Shown: positions 37,066 to 46,471 of the stretch, piece after piece
How the letters are laid out: every line of letters begins with the position of its first letter
How positions within the stretch are numbered: position 1 is the first letter of the stretch
NCBI RefSeq assembly: GCF_001644225.1
Contig: NZ_LSTV01000001.1
Coordinates: forward strand, 1,054,001 to 1,118,000
Origin: Microbacterium oleivorans
GTDB taxonomy: Bacteria; Actinomycetota; Actinomycetes; Actinomycetales; Microbacteriaceae
Length of the DNA: 64,000 nucleotides
Reading direction: 5' to 3'
Notes under the pieces: model-generated
The model's input: only the letters and a program-made list of their open reading frames with translations
Database searches by the model: none
What the model was told of the DNA's origin: nothing
Translations under genes and position numbers: made by a program

Positions 37066-37974
37066 TCAGTGAACGGAGGCGGACGAACTGCCGCGGTGCT
37101 CCTTGTGGCCTCCGCGGAGCCGGCCGACGAGCATGATCACCCCGACGATCACGAGGCCGAGGAGAAGGCCGGCGATCGCGGAGACCAGCGTCTCGCCGAC
37201 CCAGACCACGACCGGACCGGCAGCCTCGAGCAGGTGCTCGACGCCGTGCAGGAGGTCGGTCGTCCAGTGCCATCCGACCTTGCCCACGTTCTCGAGGACG
37301 AGGTGTCCACCGACCCACAGCATCGCCACGGTCCCCAGGATGCTGATCCCGCGGAACACCGCGGGCATGGACCGCACGATGCGGGCGCCGTTGTGGCGGA
37401 CGCGCTTGACCGGGCTCTTCGCCATCCGCAGACCGATGTCGTCGATCTTCACGAGCAAGGCGACGGCCCCGTAGACGAGCAGCGTCATCATGAATCCGAT
37501 GACGGCGAGGATGGCGAGGGTCTGCCAGATCCCGAGCCCCTCCTCCAGGCTGTCCAGCGAGATGAGCATGATCTCGCTCGAGAGGATGAGGTCGGTGCGG
37601 ACGGCGCCCAGCACGAGCTTCTTCTCATCGCGCTCCGCCTCCTCCTCCGCGTGGAGGTGGAACCCGAACCACTCGAGGACCTTCTCCGCACCCTCGAAGC
37701 AGAGGAAGGCGCCGCCCAGGATCAGGAGGTAGGGCAGCACCCACGGCGCGAACGCGGTCAGGACGAGGGCGATCGGGATGATGATCAGGAACTTGTTGAT
37801 CAGCGAGCCGAGGGCGATCTTGCCGACGATCGGCAGTTCACGGGCCGGGGTCACACCCTGCACGTACTGCGGGGTCACCGCGGCGTCGTCGATGACGACG
37901 CCCGCAGTCTTGGACGATGCCTTCAGGGCGGCGCTCAGGATGTCGTCAACGACGGCCAGCAGTCCAACGGACAT
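37066..37974 (-). CDS. DUF808 family inner membrane protein
   Basis: A 302-residue polytopic membrane protein of the DUF808 (YedI-like) family: opening MSVGLLAVVDDILSAALKAS, then DDAAVTPQYVQGVTPARELPIVGKIALGSLINK, FEGAEKVLEW, and RTDLILSSEIMLISL. About five to seven hydrophobic segments are visible. Its function is unknown. GAAAGG seven bases upstream supports the ATG. It lies 27 bases downstream of glnE on the same strand. Confidence 0.9.
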   Translation of the reverse strand: MSVGLLAVVDDILSAALKASSKTAGVVIDDAAVTPQYVQGVTPARELPIVGKIALGSLINKFLIIIPIALVLTAFAPWVLPYLLILGGAFLCFEGAEKVLEWFGFHLHAEEEAERDEKKLVLGAVRTDLILSSEIMLISLDSLEEGLGIWQTLAILAVIGFMMTLLVYGAVALLVKIDDIGLRMAKSPVKRVRHNGARIVRSMPAVFRGISILGTVAMLWVGGHLVLENVGKVGWHWTTDLLHGVEHLLEAAGPVVVWVGETLVSAIAGLLLGLVIVGVIMLVGRLRGGHKEHRGSSSASVH

Positions 37975-38001
37975 GGGTGAAGCCTTTCGGTGGGTCGGCG
38001 C

Positions 38002-40983
38002 TCAGCCGTAGAAGAGATTCTCGAAGGCACGACGGGCTCGCCGCGCGGTCCGCAGCCAATCCTCCTCCACCTGCGTGGCGGAGCGCGGTTCGTACTCCAG
38101 GAGGCGGCCGATCCCGTCGAGTTTGCCACGGTCGCTCGGCAGCACGTCGCTCGTCTGGCCGGACAGGAGCGTATTCGCCGATCGGAGGCGACTCGCGAGC
38201 CACCAGGCGGAGGAGAGTCGCTCGGCTGCGGCATCCGGGATCAATCCGGCGCCCTGCGCCGCCGCGAGTGCCTGTGTCGTGGAAGTCGTGCGAAGACCCT
38301 CGACCTGCGCGGCATGCTGCAACTGCAGCAACTGCACGAGCCATTCGACGTCGCTGAGTCCGCCGGGGCCGAGCTTCAGGTGACGCGACCGGTCGGCCCC
38401 CTGCGGCAGCCGCTCGTTCTCGACGCGCGCCTTGATGCGTTTGATCTCGCGCAGTCCTTGCGGGTCGGGATCGAGCGGATAACGGACCTCGTCCGCCAAC
38501 GCCATGAACCGCGCGATCAGCTTGACGCTGCCGGCGACGCCCCTCGCCCGCAGCAGGGCCTGCGCCTCCCACGACAGGGACCAGCGCCGGTAGTACTCGG
38601 CGTAGGCGTCGATCGAGCGCGCCATGGGTCCGTTCCGACCCTCGGGCCGCAGCCCCGCGTCGAGGTCGAACGGGGCGCGGTGGTCCTCGGAATGCGTGCG
38701 CAGACCCTGCACGATCTTCAGCGCGAGATCGTGGGCGCGCTGAGGCGGCACACCGTTGGGGTCGTAGACGAACATGACGTCGGCATCCGACCCGAAGCCC
38801 AACTCGCCGCCGCCGAAGCGCCCCATCGCGATCACCGCGAAATCGAGCGAGTCGTCCTCGGGGGGCACGACCTCCCGCCAGACGGCCCGCAGCGTCGCCT
38901 GGATCGTCACCTCGCTGATGGAGGTGAGACCGTCGGCGAGCTCGGCCATCGTCAACTCGCCGAGCAGGCCGCCGAGGGCGAGACGCAGCAGTTCCCGGCG
39001 CCGCAACGCACGGACCGACCGCATCGCGTCACCGATCGACTCGTGACGAGCCTGGATGGCGCGAGCCTCCTGCTGCAGGGCGAACCCGGACCTCGGGCGC
39101 AGCTGTTCGGACGAATCCAGCCACGCGACCGCCTCGGGGATCCACTCCATGAGGTCGGCGGCGTAGCGGGAGCCGGAGAGCACGTGGGTGAGACGTTCGG
39201 CCGCGCCCGAAGAGTCCCGGAGCATGCGGAGAAACCACGGCGTGTCGCCGAGGCGTTCGCTGATGCGGCGGAACGAGACCATCCCGTAGTCGGGGTCGAC
39301 GCCGTCGGCGAACCACCGGATCATCACCGGCATGAGGTGCCGTTGGATGGTGGCCTTGCGGCTGAGGCCGCTCGTCAGTGCGCCGATGTGGCGGAGTGTG
39401 CCGGCGGGATCGCGGAAGCCGATGGCCGCGAGACGATCGTGCGCCTGCGTGGACGACAGCGCCCCCTGCTCCTCGGCCGGGAGGGCCGCCACGGCCGACA
39501 GCAGCGGGCGATAGAACAGACGGATGTGGATCTCGCGTACCTGCTGCTTGATCCGCTCCCAGACCGCACCGATGCCCGCCGCGTCGGCGGCGAGGCCCGT
39601 GGCCCGCGCCAGGACGCGCAGCTCGTCGTCCGTGGTCGGCATGAGGTGCGTGCGCTGCAGGCGGCGCAGCTGCAGTCGGTGCTCTATGACCCGGAGGGTG
39701 CGGTAGTGCTGGCCGAAGGCCGCGGCATCCGTCCGTCCGATGTACCCCTCCCCGACGAGCGCGACGAGGGCCCCGAGCGTGCTCTGCTGCCGGATCCCCT
39801 CGTCGGCGAGACCGTGGACCAGTTGCAGCAGCTGAACCGTGAACTCGATGTCGCGGATGCCGCCCGGCCCGAGCTTCAACTGCCGCGCGACCTCGTCGGC
39901 GGGGATGTGATCCGTCACGCGTTCGCGCATCCGCTGCACGCTGTCGACGAAGTTCTCGCGCGCGCTGCTCGTCCACACCTGCGGCTGCACGGCCGCGCAG
40001 TACTCCTCCCCCAGCGCCAGGTCGCCCGCGAGCGGGCGCGCCTTGAGGAGGGCCTGGAACTCCCAGCTCTTCGCCCACCGGGCGTAGTAGGAAAGGTGCG
40101 AATCGAGAGTCCGCACGAGCGCACCCTGCTTGCCCTCCGGGCGCAGGTTGGCGTCGACCTCCCACAGGGGCGGTTCGATCTCGACGTCCGAGATGCCGCG
40201 CATCGTGAGGGTGGCCAGACGGGTCGCGATGTCGATCGCGCGCCCCTCCGCCAGGTCGGCGCCGTCGACGACACCCGCGACGAAGATCACGTCGACGTCG
40301 CTCACGTAGTTCAGTTCGCGGGCCCCGGTCTTGCCCATCCCGATGACGGCCAGCCGCGTCGCCGCCACCTGCTCGCGCGGGAACATCGCGACCGCTGCGC
40401 GCGTCCGCGCCGCGCACAGCGAGGCGTCGAGGGCGGCGCCGGCGGCGTCGGCGAGGGCGGCCGCGACCTCGGGCAGGACGTCGGTCGCGTCGTCCGCGGC
40501 GAGATCGTACGCCGCGATGAGGGCGACGATCCGCCGGTAGCGGACGCGCAGGGCGACCCACGCGGATTCATCGGATGCCGACGCGAAACCGTCGGCATCC
40601 GCTCCGATCGCCTCGAGCAGACCCTCCCGCATCGCCTGCGGCGAGGGGAGCATGCGACCGGCCCCGACGAGGTGGGTGAGCTCCTCGGGGTGGCGGAGGA
40701 AGAAGTCCGCGAACCCCGACGAGGCACCGAGCAGCGACCACAGCACCGCGCCCGCGTCGTCCATGGCGGTGCGCAGGGCGGCGGCATCGCGTCGGCCGAT
40801 CCGCACGCACGCCTGCACCGCGCCGTCGGGATCCGCCGCTCGCTGGGCGCTCTCGACGAGGTGGCCGCGGTCGATCCCGGTGAGGGAGCTCAGCTCGTCG
40901 AGGGCGTCGGAGGATGCCTCGAGGTCGGAGAAGCCCGCACGGGCCAGGTCGGTGAGTGCTGCGCGTCGCTCGGTGGAGGCCAT
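38002..40983 (-). CDS. glnE: Bifunctional glutamine synthetase adenylyltransferase/deadenylase
   Basis: A 993-residue enzyme that adds AMP to, and removes it from, the GS-I tyrosine, tuning glutamine synthesis to nitrogen status. It has two nucleotidyltransferase domains: GKTGARELNYVSDVDVIFV at about residues 214-235 (N-terminal, deadenylylase side) and GRFGGGELGFGSDADVMFVYD at about 720-741 (C-terminal, adenylylase side), each followed by helical bundles. Length and order are normal. It starts four bases after the glnA2 stop, so the two are an operon. Confidence 0.96.
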   Translation of the reverse strand: MASTERRAALTDLARAGFSDLEASSDALDELSSLTGIDRGHLVESAQRAADPDGAVQACVRIGRRDAAALRTAMDDAGAVLWSLLGASSGFADFFLRHPEELTHLVGAGRMLPSPQAMREGLLEAIGADADGFASASDESAWVALRVRYRRIVALIAAYDLAADDATDVLPEVAAALADAAGAALDASLCAARTRAAVAMFPREQVAATRLAVIGMGKTGARELNYVSDVDVIFVAGVVDGADLAEGRAIDIATRLATLTMRGISDVEIEPPLWEVDANLRPEGKQGALVRTLDSHLSYYARWAKSWEFQALLKARPLAGDLALGEEYCAAVQPQVWTSSARENFVDSVQRMRERVTDHIPADEVARQLKLGPGGIRDIEFTVQLLQLVHGLADEGIRQQSTLGALVALVGEGYIGRTDAAAFGQHYRTLRVIEHRLQLRRLQRTHLMPTTDDELRVLARATGLAADAAGIGAVWERIKQQVREIHIRLFYRPLLSAVAALPAEEQGALSSTQAHDRLAAIGFRDPAGTLRHIGALTSGLSRKATIQRHLMPVMIRWFADGVDPDYGMVSFRRISERLGDTPWFLRMLRDSSGAAERLTHVLSGSRYAADLMEWIPEAVAWLDSSEQLRPRSGFALQQEARAIQARHESIGDAMRSVRALRRRELLRLALGGLLGELTMAELADGLTSISEVTIQATLRAVWREVVPPEDDSLDFAVIAMGRFGGGELGFGSDADVMFVYDPNGVPPQRAHDLALKIVQGLRTHSEDHRAPFDLDAGLRPEGRNGPMARSIDAYAEYYRRWSLSWEAQALLRARGVAGSVKLIARFMALADEVRYPLDPDPQGLREIKRIKARVENERLPQGADRSRHLKLGPGGLSDVEWLVQLLQLQHAAQVEGLRTTSTTQALAAAQGAGLIPDAAAERLSSAWWLASRLRSANTLLSGQTSDVLPSDRGKLDGIGRLLEYEPRSATQVEEDWLRTARRARRAFENLFYG

Positions 40984-40987
40984 CGCC

Positions 40988-42325
40988 TCAGAGCATCTCG
41001 AGGTTCTTCTGCAGCTCGAACGGGGTGACCTGCGACCGGTACTCCTGCCACTCGCGGCGCTTGTTCAGCAGCACGTAGTTGAACACCTGCTCGCCGAGGG
41101 TCTCGGCGACGAGCTCGGACTCCTCCATGTACTCCAGGGCGTGGTCGAGGCTCGAGGGAAGCGGACCGTAGCCGAGGGCCCGGCGCTCGGCATCTGTCAA
41201 CGACCACACGTTGTCCTCGGCCTCGGGCGGGAGCTCGTACTCCTCCTCGATGCCCTTGAGGCCGGCGGCGAGCATGAGTGCGTACGCGAGGTAGGGGTTG
41301 GCGGCGGAGTCCAGCGCGCGGTACTCGACGCGCGTCGACTGGCCCTTGTTGGGCTTGTACATCGGCACCCGCACCAGCGCGGAGCGGTTGTTGTGGCCCC
41401 AGCAGATGAAGCTCGGGGCCTCGTCCCCGCCCCAGAGGCGCTTGTAGGAGTTTACGAACTGGTTCGTGACGGCCGAGATCTCGTTCGCGTGGCGCAGGAG
41501 GCCGGCGATGAACTGGCGGCCGGTCTTGGAGAGCTGGTACTGCGCGCCCTCCTCGTAGAACGCGTTCATGTCGCCCTCGAACAGGGACATGTGCGTGTGC
41601 ATGCCGCTGCCCGGCTTGCCGCTGAGGGGCTTCGGCATGAAGGTCGCGTAGACGCCCTGCTCGATCGCCACCTCCTTCACGACCGTGCGGAACGTCATGA
41701 TGTTGTCGGCCGTCGCCAGCGCGTCGGCGTACCGGAGGTCGATCTCGTTCTGACCCGGGCCGCCCTCGTGGTGGCTGAACTCGACGGAGATGCCGAGGTC
41801 CTCGAGCATCCGCACGGAGCGGCGGCGGAAGTCGTGCGCCGTGCCGCCGGGGACGTTGTCGAAGTAGCCCGCCGAGTCGACCGGCTCGGGTCCCTCGGGA
41901 CCGAAGGACGACGACTTGAGCAGGTAGAACTCGATCTCGGGGTGCGTGTAGAACGTGAAGCCGGCGTCCCCCGCCTTGGCGAGGGCGCGCTTGAGCACGT
42001 TGCGCGGATCGGCGACCGCGGGCTGCCCGTCGGGGGTCGTGATGTCGCAGAACATGCGCGCCGTCGGGTCGATCTCGCCGCGCCAGGGCAGGGTCTGGAA
42101 CGTGGAGGGGTCCGGGTGGGCCAGCAGGTCGGACTCGTAGGAACGGGTCAGACCCTCGATCGCGGACCCGTCGAAGCCGAGTCCCTCCGCGAAGGCGCCC
42201 TCCACCTCGGCGGGAGCGATCGCGACCGACTTGAGGGTTCCGGTCACATCGGTGAACCACAACCGGATGAACTTGACCCCCCGTTCCTCGATCGTCCTCA
42301 GAACGAAGTCACGCTGCTTGTCCAT
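40988..42325 (-). CDS. glnA2: Glutamine synthetase type I, second copy (GlnA2)
   Basis: A 445-residue GS-I paralogue: LWFTDVTGTLKSVAI, FDGSAIEGL, EIEFYLL, EFSHHEGGPGQNEID, GSGMHTHMSLF and NNRSALVRVP are intact. A YELPPE segment with a tyrosine (Tyr363) sits at the position of the GlnA adenylylation site, but the flanks differ (EEEYELPPEAED). AAGGA supports the ATG. The glnA2-glnE order is conserved in actinobacteria. In mycobacteria GlnA2 is not the main ammonia-assimilating enzyme, so a special role is possible here. Confidence 0.94.
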   Translation of the reverse strand: MDKQRDFVLRTIEERGVKFIRLWFTDVTGTLKSVAIAPAEVEGAFAEGLGFDGSAIEGLTRSYESDLLAHPDPSTFQTLPWRGEIDPTARMFCDITTPDGQPAVADPRNVLKRALAKAGDAGFTFYTHPEIEFYLLKSSSFGPEGPEPVDSAGYFDNVPGGTAHDFRRRSVRMLEDLGISVEFSHHEGGPGQNEIDLRYADALATADNIMTFRTVVKEVAIEQGVYATFMPKPLSGKPGSGMHTHMSLFEGDMNAFYEEGAQYQLSKTGRQFIAGLLRHANEISAVTNQFVNSYKRLWGGDEAPSFICWGHNNRSALVRVPMYKPNKGQSTRVEYRALDSAANPYLAYALMLAAGLKGIEEEYELPPEAEDNVWSLTDAERRALGYGPLPSSLDHALEYMEESELVAETLGEQVFNYVLLNKRREWQEYRSQVTPFELQKNLEML

Positions 42326-42403
42326 CGCATCCTTCCCGGTGCCGAGCCGACTGCAAGACTATCGGTCCGCCACGGCGCCGCACTCACGCGACGCGGGCGC
42401 GCC

Positions 42404-42586
42404 TCAGTCGTCTTCGGCCGCGTCCTCCGCCGCCCACGCGCGGGAGCGTTCGCGCATGATCTCGGGAGCGCGCGCCGCCTCTTCGGCGGTGTCGAACGGG
42501 CCGGCCCGATCGGCCGACGGCACCTCGAACCCCTGCTGCACCTCGCCCGTCTTCAGGTTGTACCAGTACTTGTCGGCGTCGCTCAT
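42404..42586 (-). CDS. Small SPOR-like protein
   Basis: A 60-residue protein, MSDADKYWYNLKTGEVQQGF then RAGPFDTAEEAARAPEIMRERSRAW, which resembles the small SPOR-like proteins of Microbacteriaceae; the PFDTAEEAA segment is typical of SPOR repeats. Its function is unknown. GAGGAGG upstream gives a strong ribosome site for the ATG at 42586. It precedes glnA2 on the same strand (78-base gap). Confidence 0.8.
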   Translation of the reverse strand: MSDADKYWYNLKTGEVQQGFEVPSADRAGPFDTAEEAARAPEIMRERSRAWAAEDAAEDD

Positions 42587-42665
42587 GGGGTCCTCCTCGG
42601 CCTCGTCTGCTTCATCCTACGAAGGCGGCGCCCGGCATCCTACTATTCACATCGCGCGGTCGCAG

Positions 42666-42671
42666 TAGGCT
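42666..42671 (+). promoter_or_regulatory. -10 hexamer TAGGCT of ppgK
   Basis: TAGGCT ends seven bases before the ppgK ATG; a GGAGG sits inside the short gap, too close to act as a normal ribosome site. Confidence 0.5.
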
Positions 42672-42678
42672 CGGAGGC

Positions 42679-43500
42679 ATGACTGGGACCGCCACCACCG
42701 CCGTCGGCATCGACATCGGAGGGACGGGCATCAAGGGTGCCCTCGTCGACCTCTCGCAAGGAACGCTCCTCACCGACCGGATCAAGGTCCCGACGCCCAA
42801 GGGCGCCGAACCCGACGACGTGCTCACGGCCGTGCGCGAGGTGCTCGAGAAGCTCGAGGTGACCGACGCCGACGTCCCCCTGGGCGTCGCGTTCCCGGCG
42901 ATCGTGAAGAACGGCCGCACCCTGTCCGCCGCGAACGTCGCCGACACGTGGATCGACTTCGAGGCCGAGGCGTTCTTCGAGAAGGGACTCGGCCGCCAGA
43001 TCCACTTCGCCAACGACGCGGACGTCGCCGGCGTCGCCGAGATGCGCTACGGCGCCGCGAAGGACCGCAACGGCCTCGTCCTGCTGACGACCCTCGGCAC
43101 CGGCATCGGCACCGCGATGATCTACAAGGGCGTCCTGGTGCCGAACACCGAGCTCGGGCACCTGCACCGCCCCGGTCACAAGAAGGACTTCGAGCACTTC
43201 GCCGCCTACTCGGCGATGGAGCGCGAGGAACTCGAATGGGATGCCTGGGCCGGCCGTCTGCAGCAGTACTACAGCCACCTCGAGTTCCTGTTCACGCCCG
43301 ACCTGTTCGTCGTCGGCGGCGGCGTCTCGAAGCACGCCGACAAGTTCCTGCCGCTGCTCGATCTGAAGACGGAGATCGTCCCCGCCGTGCACCGCAACAA
43401 CGCGGGCATCATCGGCGCGGCAGCGCTCGCTCTCGCGGGCGAGCGTGAGGACGTGCCGGCCGAGCAGGGCGGCGACCTGGCTGACACCACCGCGCGCTGA
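42679..43500 (+). CDS. ppgK: Polyphosphate glucokinase (ROK family)
   Basis: A 273-residue ROK kinase that phosphorylates glucose using polyphosphate (and usually ATP). The phosphate-binding motif is GIDIGGTGIKGALVDL, the polyphosphate glucokinase segment is LTTLGTGIGTAMIYKGVLVPNTELGHL, and the sugar-binding HFAAYSAMEREELEWDAWA and LFVVGGGVSKH follow. Length fits the actinobacterial enzymes. It is convergent with rnpB. Confidence 0.93.
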   Translation: MTGTATTAVGIDIGGTGIKGALVDLSQGTLLTDRIKVPTPKGAEPDDVLTAVREVLEKLEVTDADVPLGVAFPAIVKNGRTLSAANVADTWIDFEAEAFFEKGLGRQIHFANDADVAGVAEMRYGAAKDRNGLVLLTTLGTGIGTAMIYKGVLVPNTELGHLHRPGHKKDFEHFAAYSAMEREELEWDAWAGRLQQYYSHLEFLFTPDLFVVGGGVSKHADKFLPLLDLKTEIVPAVHRNNAGIIGAAALALAGEREDVPAEQGGDLADTTAR

Positions 43501-43517
43501 CGCGTCGTCCGGGGGGC

Positions 43518-43884
43518 GAATGGGCCGGCCTGTACGCCGGGTTCTGTCCGGGGGTCCTCGCGGACCCCGTGGACGGTCATCTCTCTCGGCGACACGTTGC
43601 CGTGCCGCTCCAGCGGTCTACCCGGGGACTCAGCGGGCCGCGTCGGCATCCCCTGTCTGACCTTGCTCCGGGCGAGGTTTACCGTGCGGGTCGTGTCACC
43701 ACGACCCCGGTGGTCTCTTACACCACCCTTTCACCCTTACCCCGGTCGGAACCGGGGCGGTCTGCTCTCTGTGGCACTGTCTCGCGGATCACTCCGGGTG
43801 GGTGTTACCCACCGCCCTGCCCTGTGGAGCCCGGACGTTCCTCGGTGCGCTCTCGCGCCACGCGACCGTCCAGCCGACCCATTC
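43518..43884 (-). ncRNA. rnpB: RNase P RNA (type A)
   Basis: The minus strand carries the universal P-RNA segment GAGGAACGTCCGGGCTCC near its 5' end and ACAGAACCCGGCGTACAGG at its 3' end. Helix P1 is directly visible: GAATGGGTCGG at the 5' end pairs over 11 bp with CCGGCCCATTC at the 3' end (one G-U). Size is about 367 bases, normal for actinobacterial type A RNA; exact ends may differ by a few bases. This is the catalytic RNA that matures tRNA 5' ends. It explains the stretch between ppgK and the polymerase gene. Confidence 0.95.
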
Positions 43885-43912
43885 GCGGGGTCGAGTCTAT
43901 CCGGCCGGCCGG

Positions 43913-45637
43913 TCACTCCTTCGCGGCGTCGACCCGCACCTGCAGGTCGAGGCGGAAGTCCAACGGGATGTCGCCGAAGAGCAGGCGCGTGGCCGCGTCG
44001 GCCGCGAGCGACACCGCCTCGGCCGCGAGCGCCGCGTGCGCGGCGGGCGTGTGGACGATGACCTCGTCGTGCAGGAAGAAGGCCAGGTGCGCCTGCCGTG
44101 CGTGGATCGGACCCGACCGCGGCGCGGCATCCGCCTCGTCGACGAGCGGCAGCGCCGCGAGGCGCGCACGCAGGTCGCCCAGCCACGCGAGGGCCCATTC
44201 CGCCGCCGTCCCCTGCACGACGAAGTTGCGCGTGAAGCGCCCACGGTCACGGGCGGCGCGGCGGGCACGGGTCCGGTCCGCCTCAGTCGCATCGGGATCG
44301 CCCGCGCTCCTCTGCAGAGCCCGCCACCCCGGCGACGGCGGTGGACTGGAGCGCCCGAGCCACGTCGAGACGACACCGCCTTCCTCGCCGACGCGAGCAG
44401 CGTCGTCGACGAGCCCCATCGCGCGCGGGTAGGCACGGCGCAACGCCGGCACGAGTCGTCCGCTGTCCCCCGTCGTCGCGCCGTACATCGCGCCGAGCAA
44501 CGCGAACTTCGCCTCGGACCGGGTGCTCACGACGCCGCGCGAGACGATGCCCTCGTAGAGGTCCGTGTCCCTCGCACTGTCGGCCAAGGCGGCATCCCGC
44601 GACATCGCGGCGAGCACCCGCGGTTCGAGCTGCGCCACGTCGGCAACCACGAGCGACCATCCGGGGTCGGCCCGCACCGCGGGGCGCAGCTGACGCGGCA
44701 TCTGCAGCGCACCTCCGCCGGACGACGCCCACCGTCCCGTGACCACGCCGCCCGGCACGTACACCGGGCGAAACCGGCCGTCGGGTGCCCACTCGTCGCG
44801 CCAGGCCCACCCGTTCGCGGTGAACAGCCGCATGAGGCGCTTGTACTCGAGCAGTGGCGCGATCACCGGATGGTCGTACTCGCGCAGCTCCCACTTGCTG
44901 GTCGACGCCGCCGCGACCCCCACGCGGTGCAGCGCGCGCAGGAGCTTCGGCTGCGAGTCGATGCTGACACCGGGGTCGCCGAGGAGCGCACGGACCTCGG
45001 CGCCGAGCGCCTCGATGCGCGCCGGCAGACGCCCGGCGGGTTCCCGGGACCCCAGCATCCCGGTCAGGATCCCGTCGTGCACCTCCGCGTCCCAGGGAAC
45101 GCCCGCCGCGTGCATCTCGGTCGCGACGAGGGCACCCACCGACTCCGCGGCCACCAGCAGGCGCAGCCCCGCCGCGCTCGCGGCGATCACCTCGCGCTGT
45201 CGTCCGAACTCCGCCAGGGCCGAGTCCAGGTCGTGGGGCACCTCGCGCGTGCCCGGATCGATGTCGAAGAGCGCGCTCGGTCCGTCATCGACGACGGATG
45301 CCGCGGCATCCCACTCCCTCGCGGAGCGCAGGCGGTCCGCTGCCACCGCACGGGCGCTGTCGCGCAGGATCGCGTGCGCGAGGCGCAGGTCGTGACACCG
45401 CGCGACGCGGACGCCTCCCGCGAGGAGGGCCGGGTACCACGCGGTCGTGTCGCTCCACACCCAGCGGGTGGTGCCCTCCGTGCGCCGCACCCGCTCGGCG
45501 AAGTCGCGCCTGTCGAGGTGGGTCGTGTCGCCGCGTGATCCGTCGGCGGCGACGGGGACGAGGGCGACACCGTCGCCGATGGCCCCCACCACGATCCAGG
45601 GGACGGCGTCCCCGGCGGAGGCGCCCGGGACGGTCAG
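43913..45637 (-). CDS. Bifunctional 3'-5' exonuclease/DNA polymerase (PolA-like, no 5' nuclease)
   Basis: A 574-residue family-A polymerase without the 5'-nuclease domain of PolI, as found in many actinobacteria beside polA. Polymerase motifs: A in VVADVAQLEPRVLAAM, B in KFALLGAMYGATTG, and C in FFLHDEVIVHTP. The N-terminal third matches the exonuclease-like domain. The start is uncertain: the in-frame CTG at 45637 overlaps the stop of the zinc-ribbon gene (CTGA); GTG codons at 45685 and 45676 are the alternatives and overlap it further. No ATG is suitable. Its role is probably accessory repair synthesis. Confidence 0.87.
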   Translation of the reverse strand: MTVPGASAGDAVPWIVVGAIGDGVALVPVAADGSRGDTTHLDRRDFAERVRRTEGTTRWVWSDTTAWYPALLAGGVRVARCHDLRLAHAILRDSARAVAADRLRSAREWDAAASVVDDGPSALFDIDPGTREVPHDLDSALAEFGRQREVIAASAAGLRLLVAAESVGALVATEMHAAGVPWDAEVHDGILTGMLGSREPAGRLPARIEALGAEVRALLGDPGVSIDSQPKLLRALHRVGVAAASTSKWELREYDHPVIAPLLEYKRLMRLFTANGWAWRDEWAPDGRFRPVYVPGGVVTGRWASSGGGALQMPRQLRPAVRADPGWSLVVADVAQLEPRVLAAMSRDAALADSARDTDLYEGIVSRGVVSTRSEAKFALLGAMYGATTGDSGRLVPALRRAYPRAMGLVDDAARVGEEGGVVSTWLGRSSPPPSPGWRALQRSAGDPDATEADRTRARRAARDRGRFTRNFVVQGTAAEWALAWLGDLRARLAALPLVDEADAAPRSGPIHARQAHLAFFLHDEVIVHTPAAHAALAAEAVSLAADAATRLLFGDIPLDFRLDLQVRVDAAKE

Positions 45638-46365
45638 AGCCCGGAGTCCTCGCCGCGGACGAGGATGCAGCCGCACTCGGGACACGTGACGACGTCGTCC
45701 TCGGCCGCCGCGCGGACGGTGTTCAGGTCGGTCCCCGACAGCACCATGCGGCACCCGCCGCAGGTGCGGTGCTGCAGGAGACCGGCGCCGACGCCCCGGG
45801 CCGCGAGGCGGTCGTACATCGCGACCAGGTCGGCCGGCAGGCTCGCCGCGATCGCGGCGCGGTCACGCGTGGCGGCCTCGTGGCGGGCGGTCGCGTCGGC
45901 CACGACCTCCTTGGCCTCGGCGCTCAGGCGGGCACCCTCCTCGTTGACCGAGGCGATGAGCGCCTCCTGGGCGGCGACCGCAGCCTCCGCCTCCTCGAGG
46001 CGCTCCATGACCTCGAGCTCGGCGTCCTCGAGGTCGGACTTGCGCTTGGCGAGCGAGGCGATCTCGTGCTCGAGCCCCTGCGCGTCCTTCGCGCTCGACG
46101 TCGACGCGAGCCGCTCGTTGTCGCGGGCGGTCCGGGCGTCGACGACGGCGACGTCGGACTGGATGCGGGCGAGCTCCGCCTTCGCGTCGTCACGGGCTCC
46201 GAGTCGACGGGTGAGCTCGGCCGAGTGCGTCGCGCGCTCGGCGAGCAGCTCCTTCACGCGGGCGGCCTGCGCGGGGTTGCGGCGAGCGTGCTCCGCCTGC
46301 TGCGCGGCGAGGTCCGCGTCGGCGAGATCGAGGAGGCGGCGCTGGTCGGCGAAGCTGGCTTTCAC
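45634..46365 (-). CDS. C4-type zinc ribbon protein with coiled coil
   Basis: A 243-residue protein: a long N-terminal coiled coil (residues ~1-170, Ala/Glu/Arg-rich heptads) ending in a zinc ribbon with CGGC and CPECGC pairs (RTCGGCRMVLSG, then VVTCPECGCILVR). This is the zf-RING_7/CT398-like family; a nucleic-acid-related role is suspected but not shown. GTG at 46365 has GGAGGG and TAGGTT just upstream. It is coupled to the downstream polymerase gene. Confidence 0.9.
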   Translation of the reverse strand: MKASFADQRRLLDLADADLAAQQAEHARRNPAQAARVKELLAERATHSAELTRRLGARDDAKAELARIQSDVAVVDARTARDNERLASTSSAKDAQGLEHEIASLAKRKSDLEDAELEVMERLEEAEAAVAAQEALIASVNEEGARLSAEAKEVVADATARHEAATRDRAAIAASLPADLVAMYDRLAARGVGAGLLQHRTCGGCRMVLSGTDLNTVRAAAEDDVVTCPECGCILVRGEDSGL

Positions 46366-46372
46366 GCCCTCC

Positions 46373-46378
46373 AACCTA
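46373..46378 (-). promoter_or_regulatory. -10 hexamer TAGGTT of the zinc-ribbon gene
   Basis: TAGGTT lies seven bases before the GTG; the gap is GGAGGGC, so the transcript could be leaderless or carry only this ribosome site. Confidence 0.45.
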
Positions 46379-46471
46379 CCCTCGGCCGACGGGCCGCCGG
46401 GGCGTCGGCTACGAGCGGGATGCCGCGACGCACTAGCATGACGTGCCGGAATCGCGCGGGAGGAGATCAGC

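Noticed and set aside
37990-41028. Over 1000-codon open frame antisense to glnE
   Set aside because: Shadow of glnE; no homology-like motifs.
43569-44432. Open frames over the ppgK-polymerase spacer
   Set aside because: This stretch is RNase P RNA followed by polymerase antisense.
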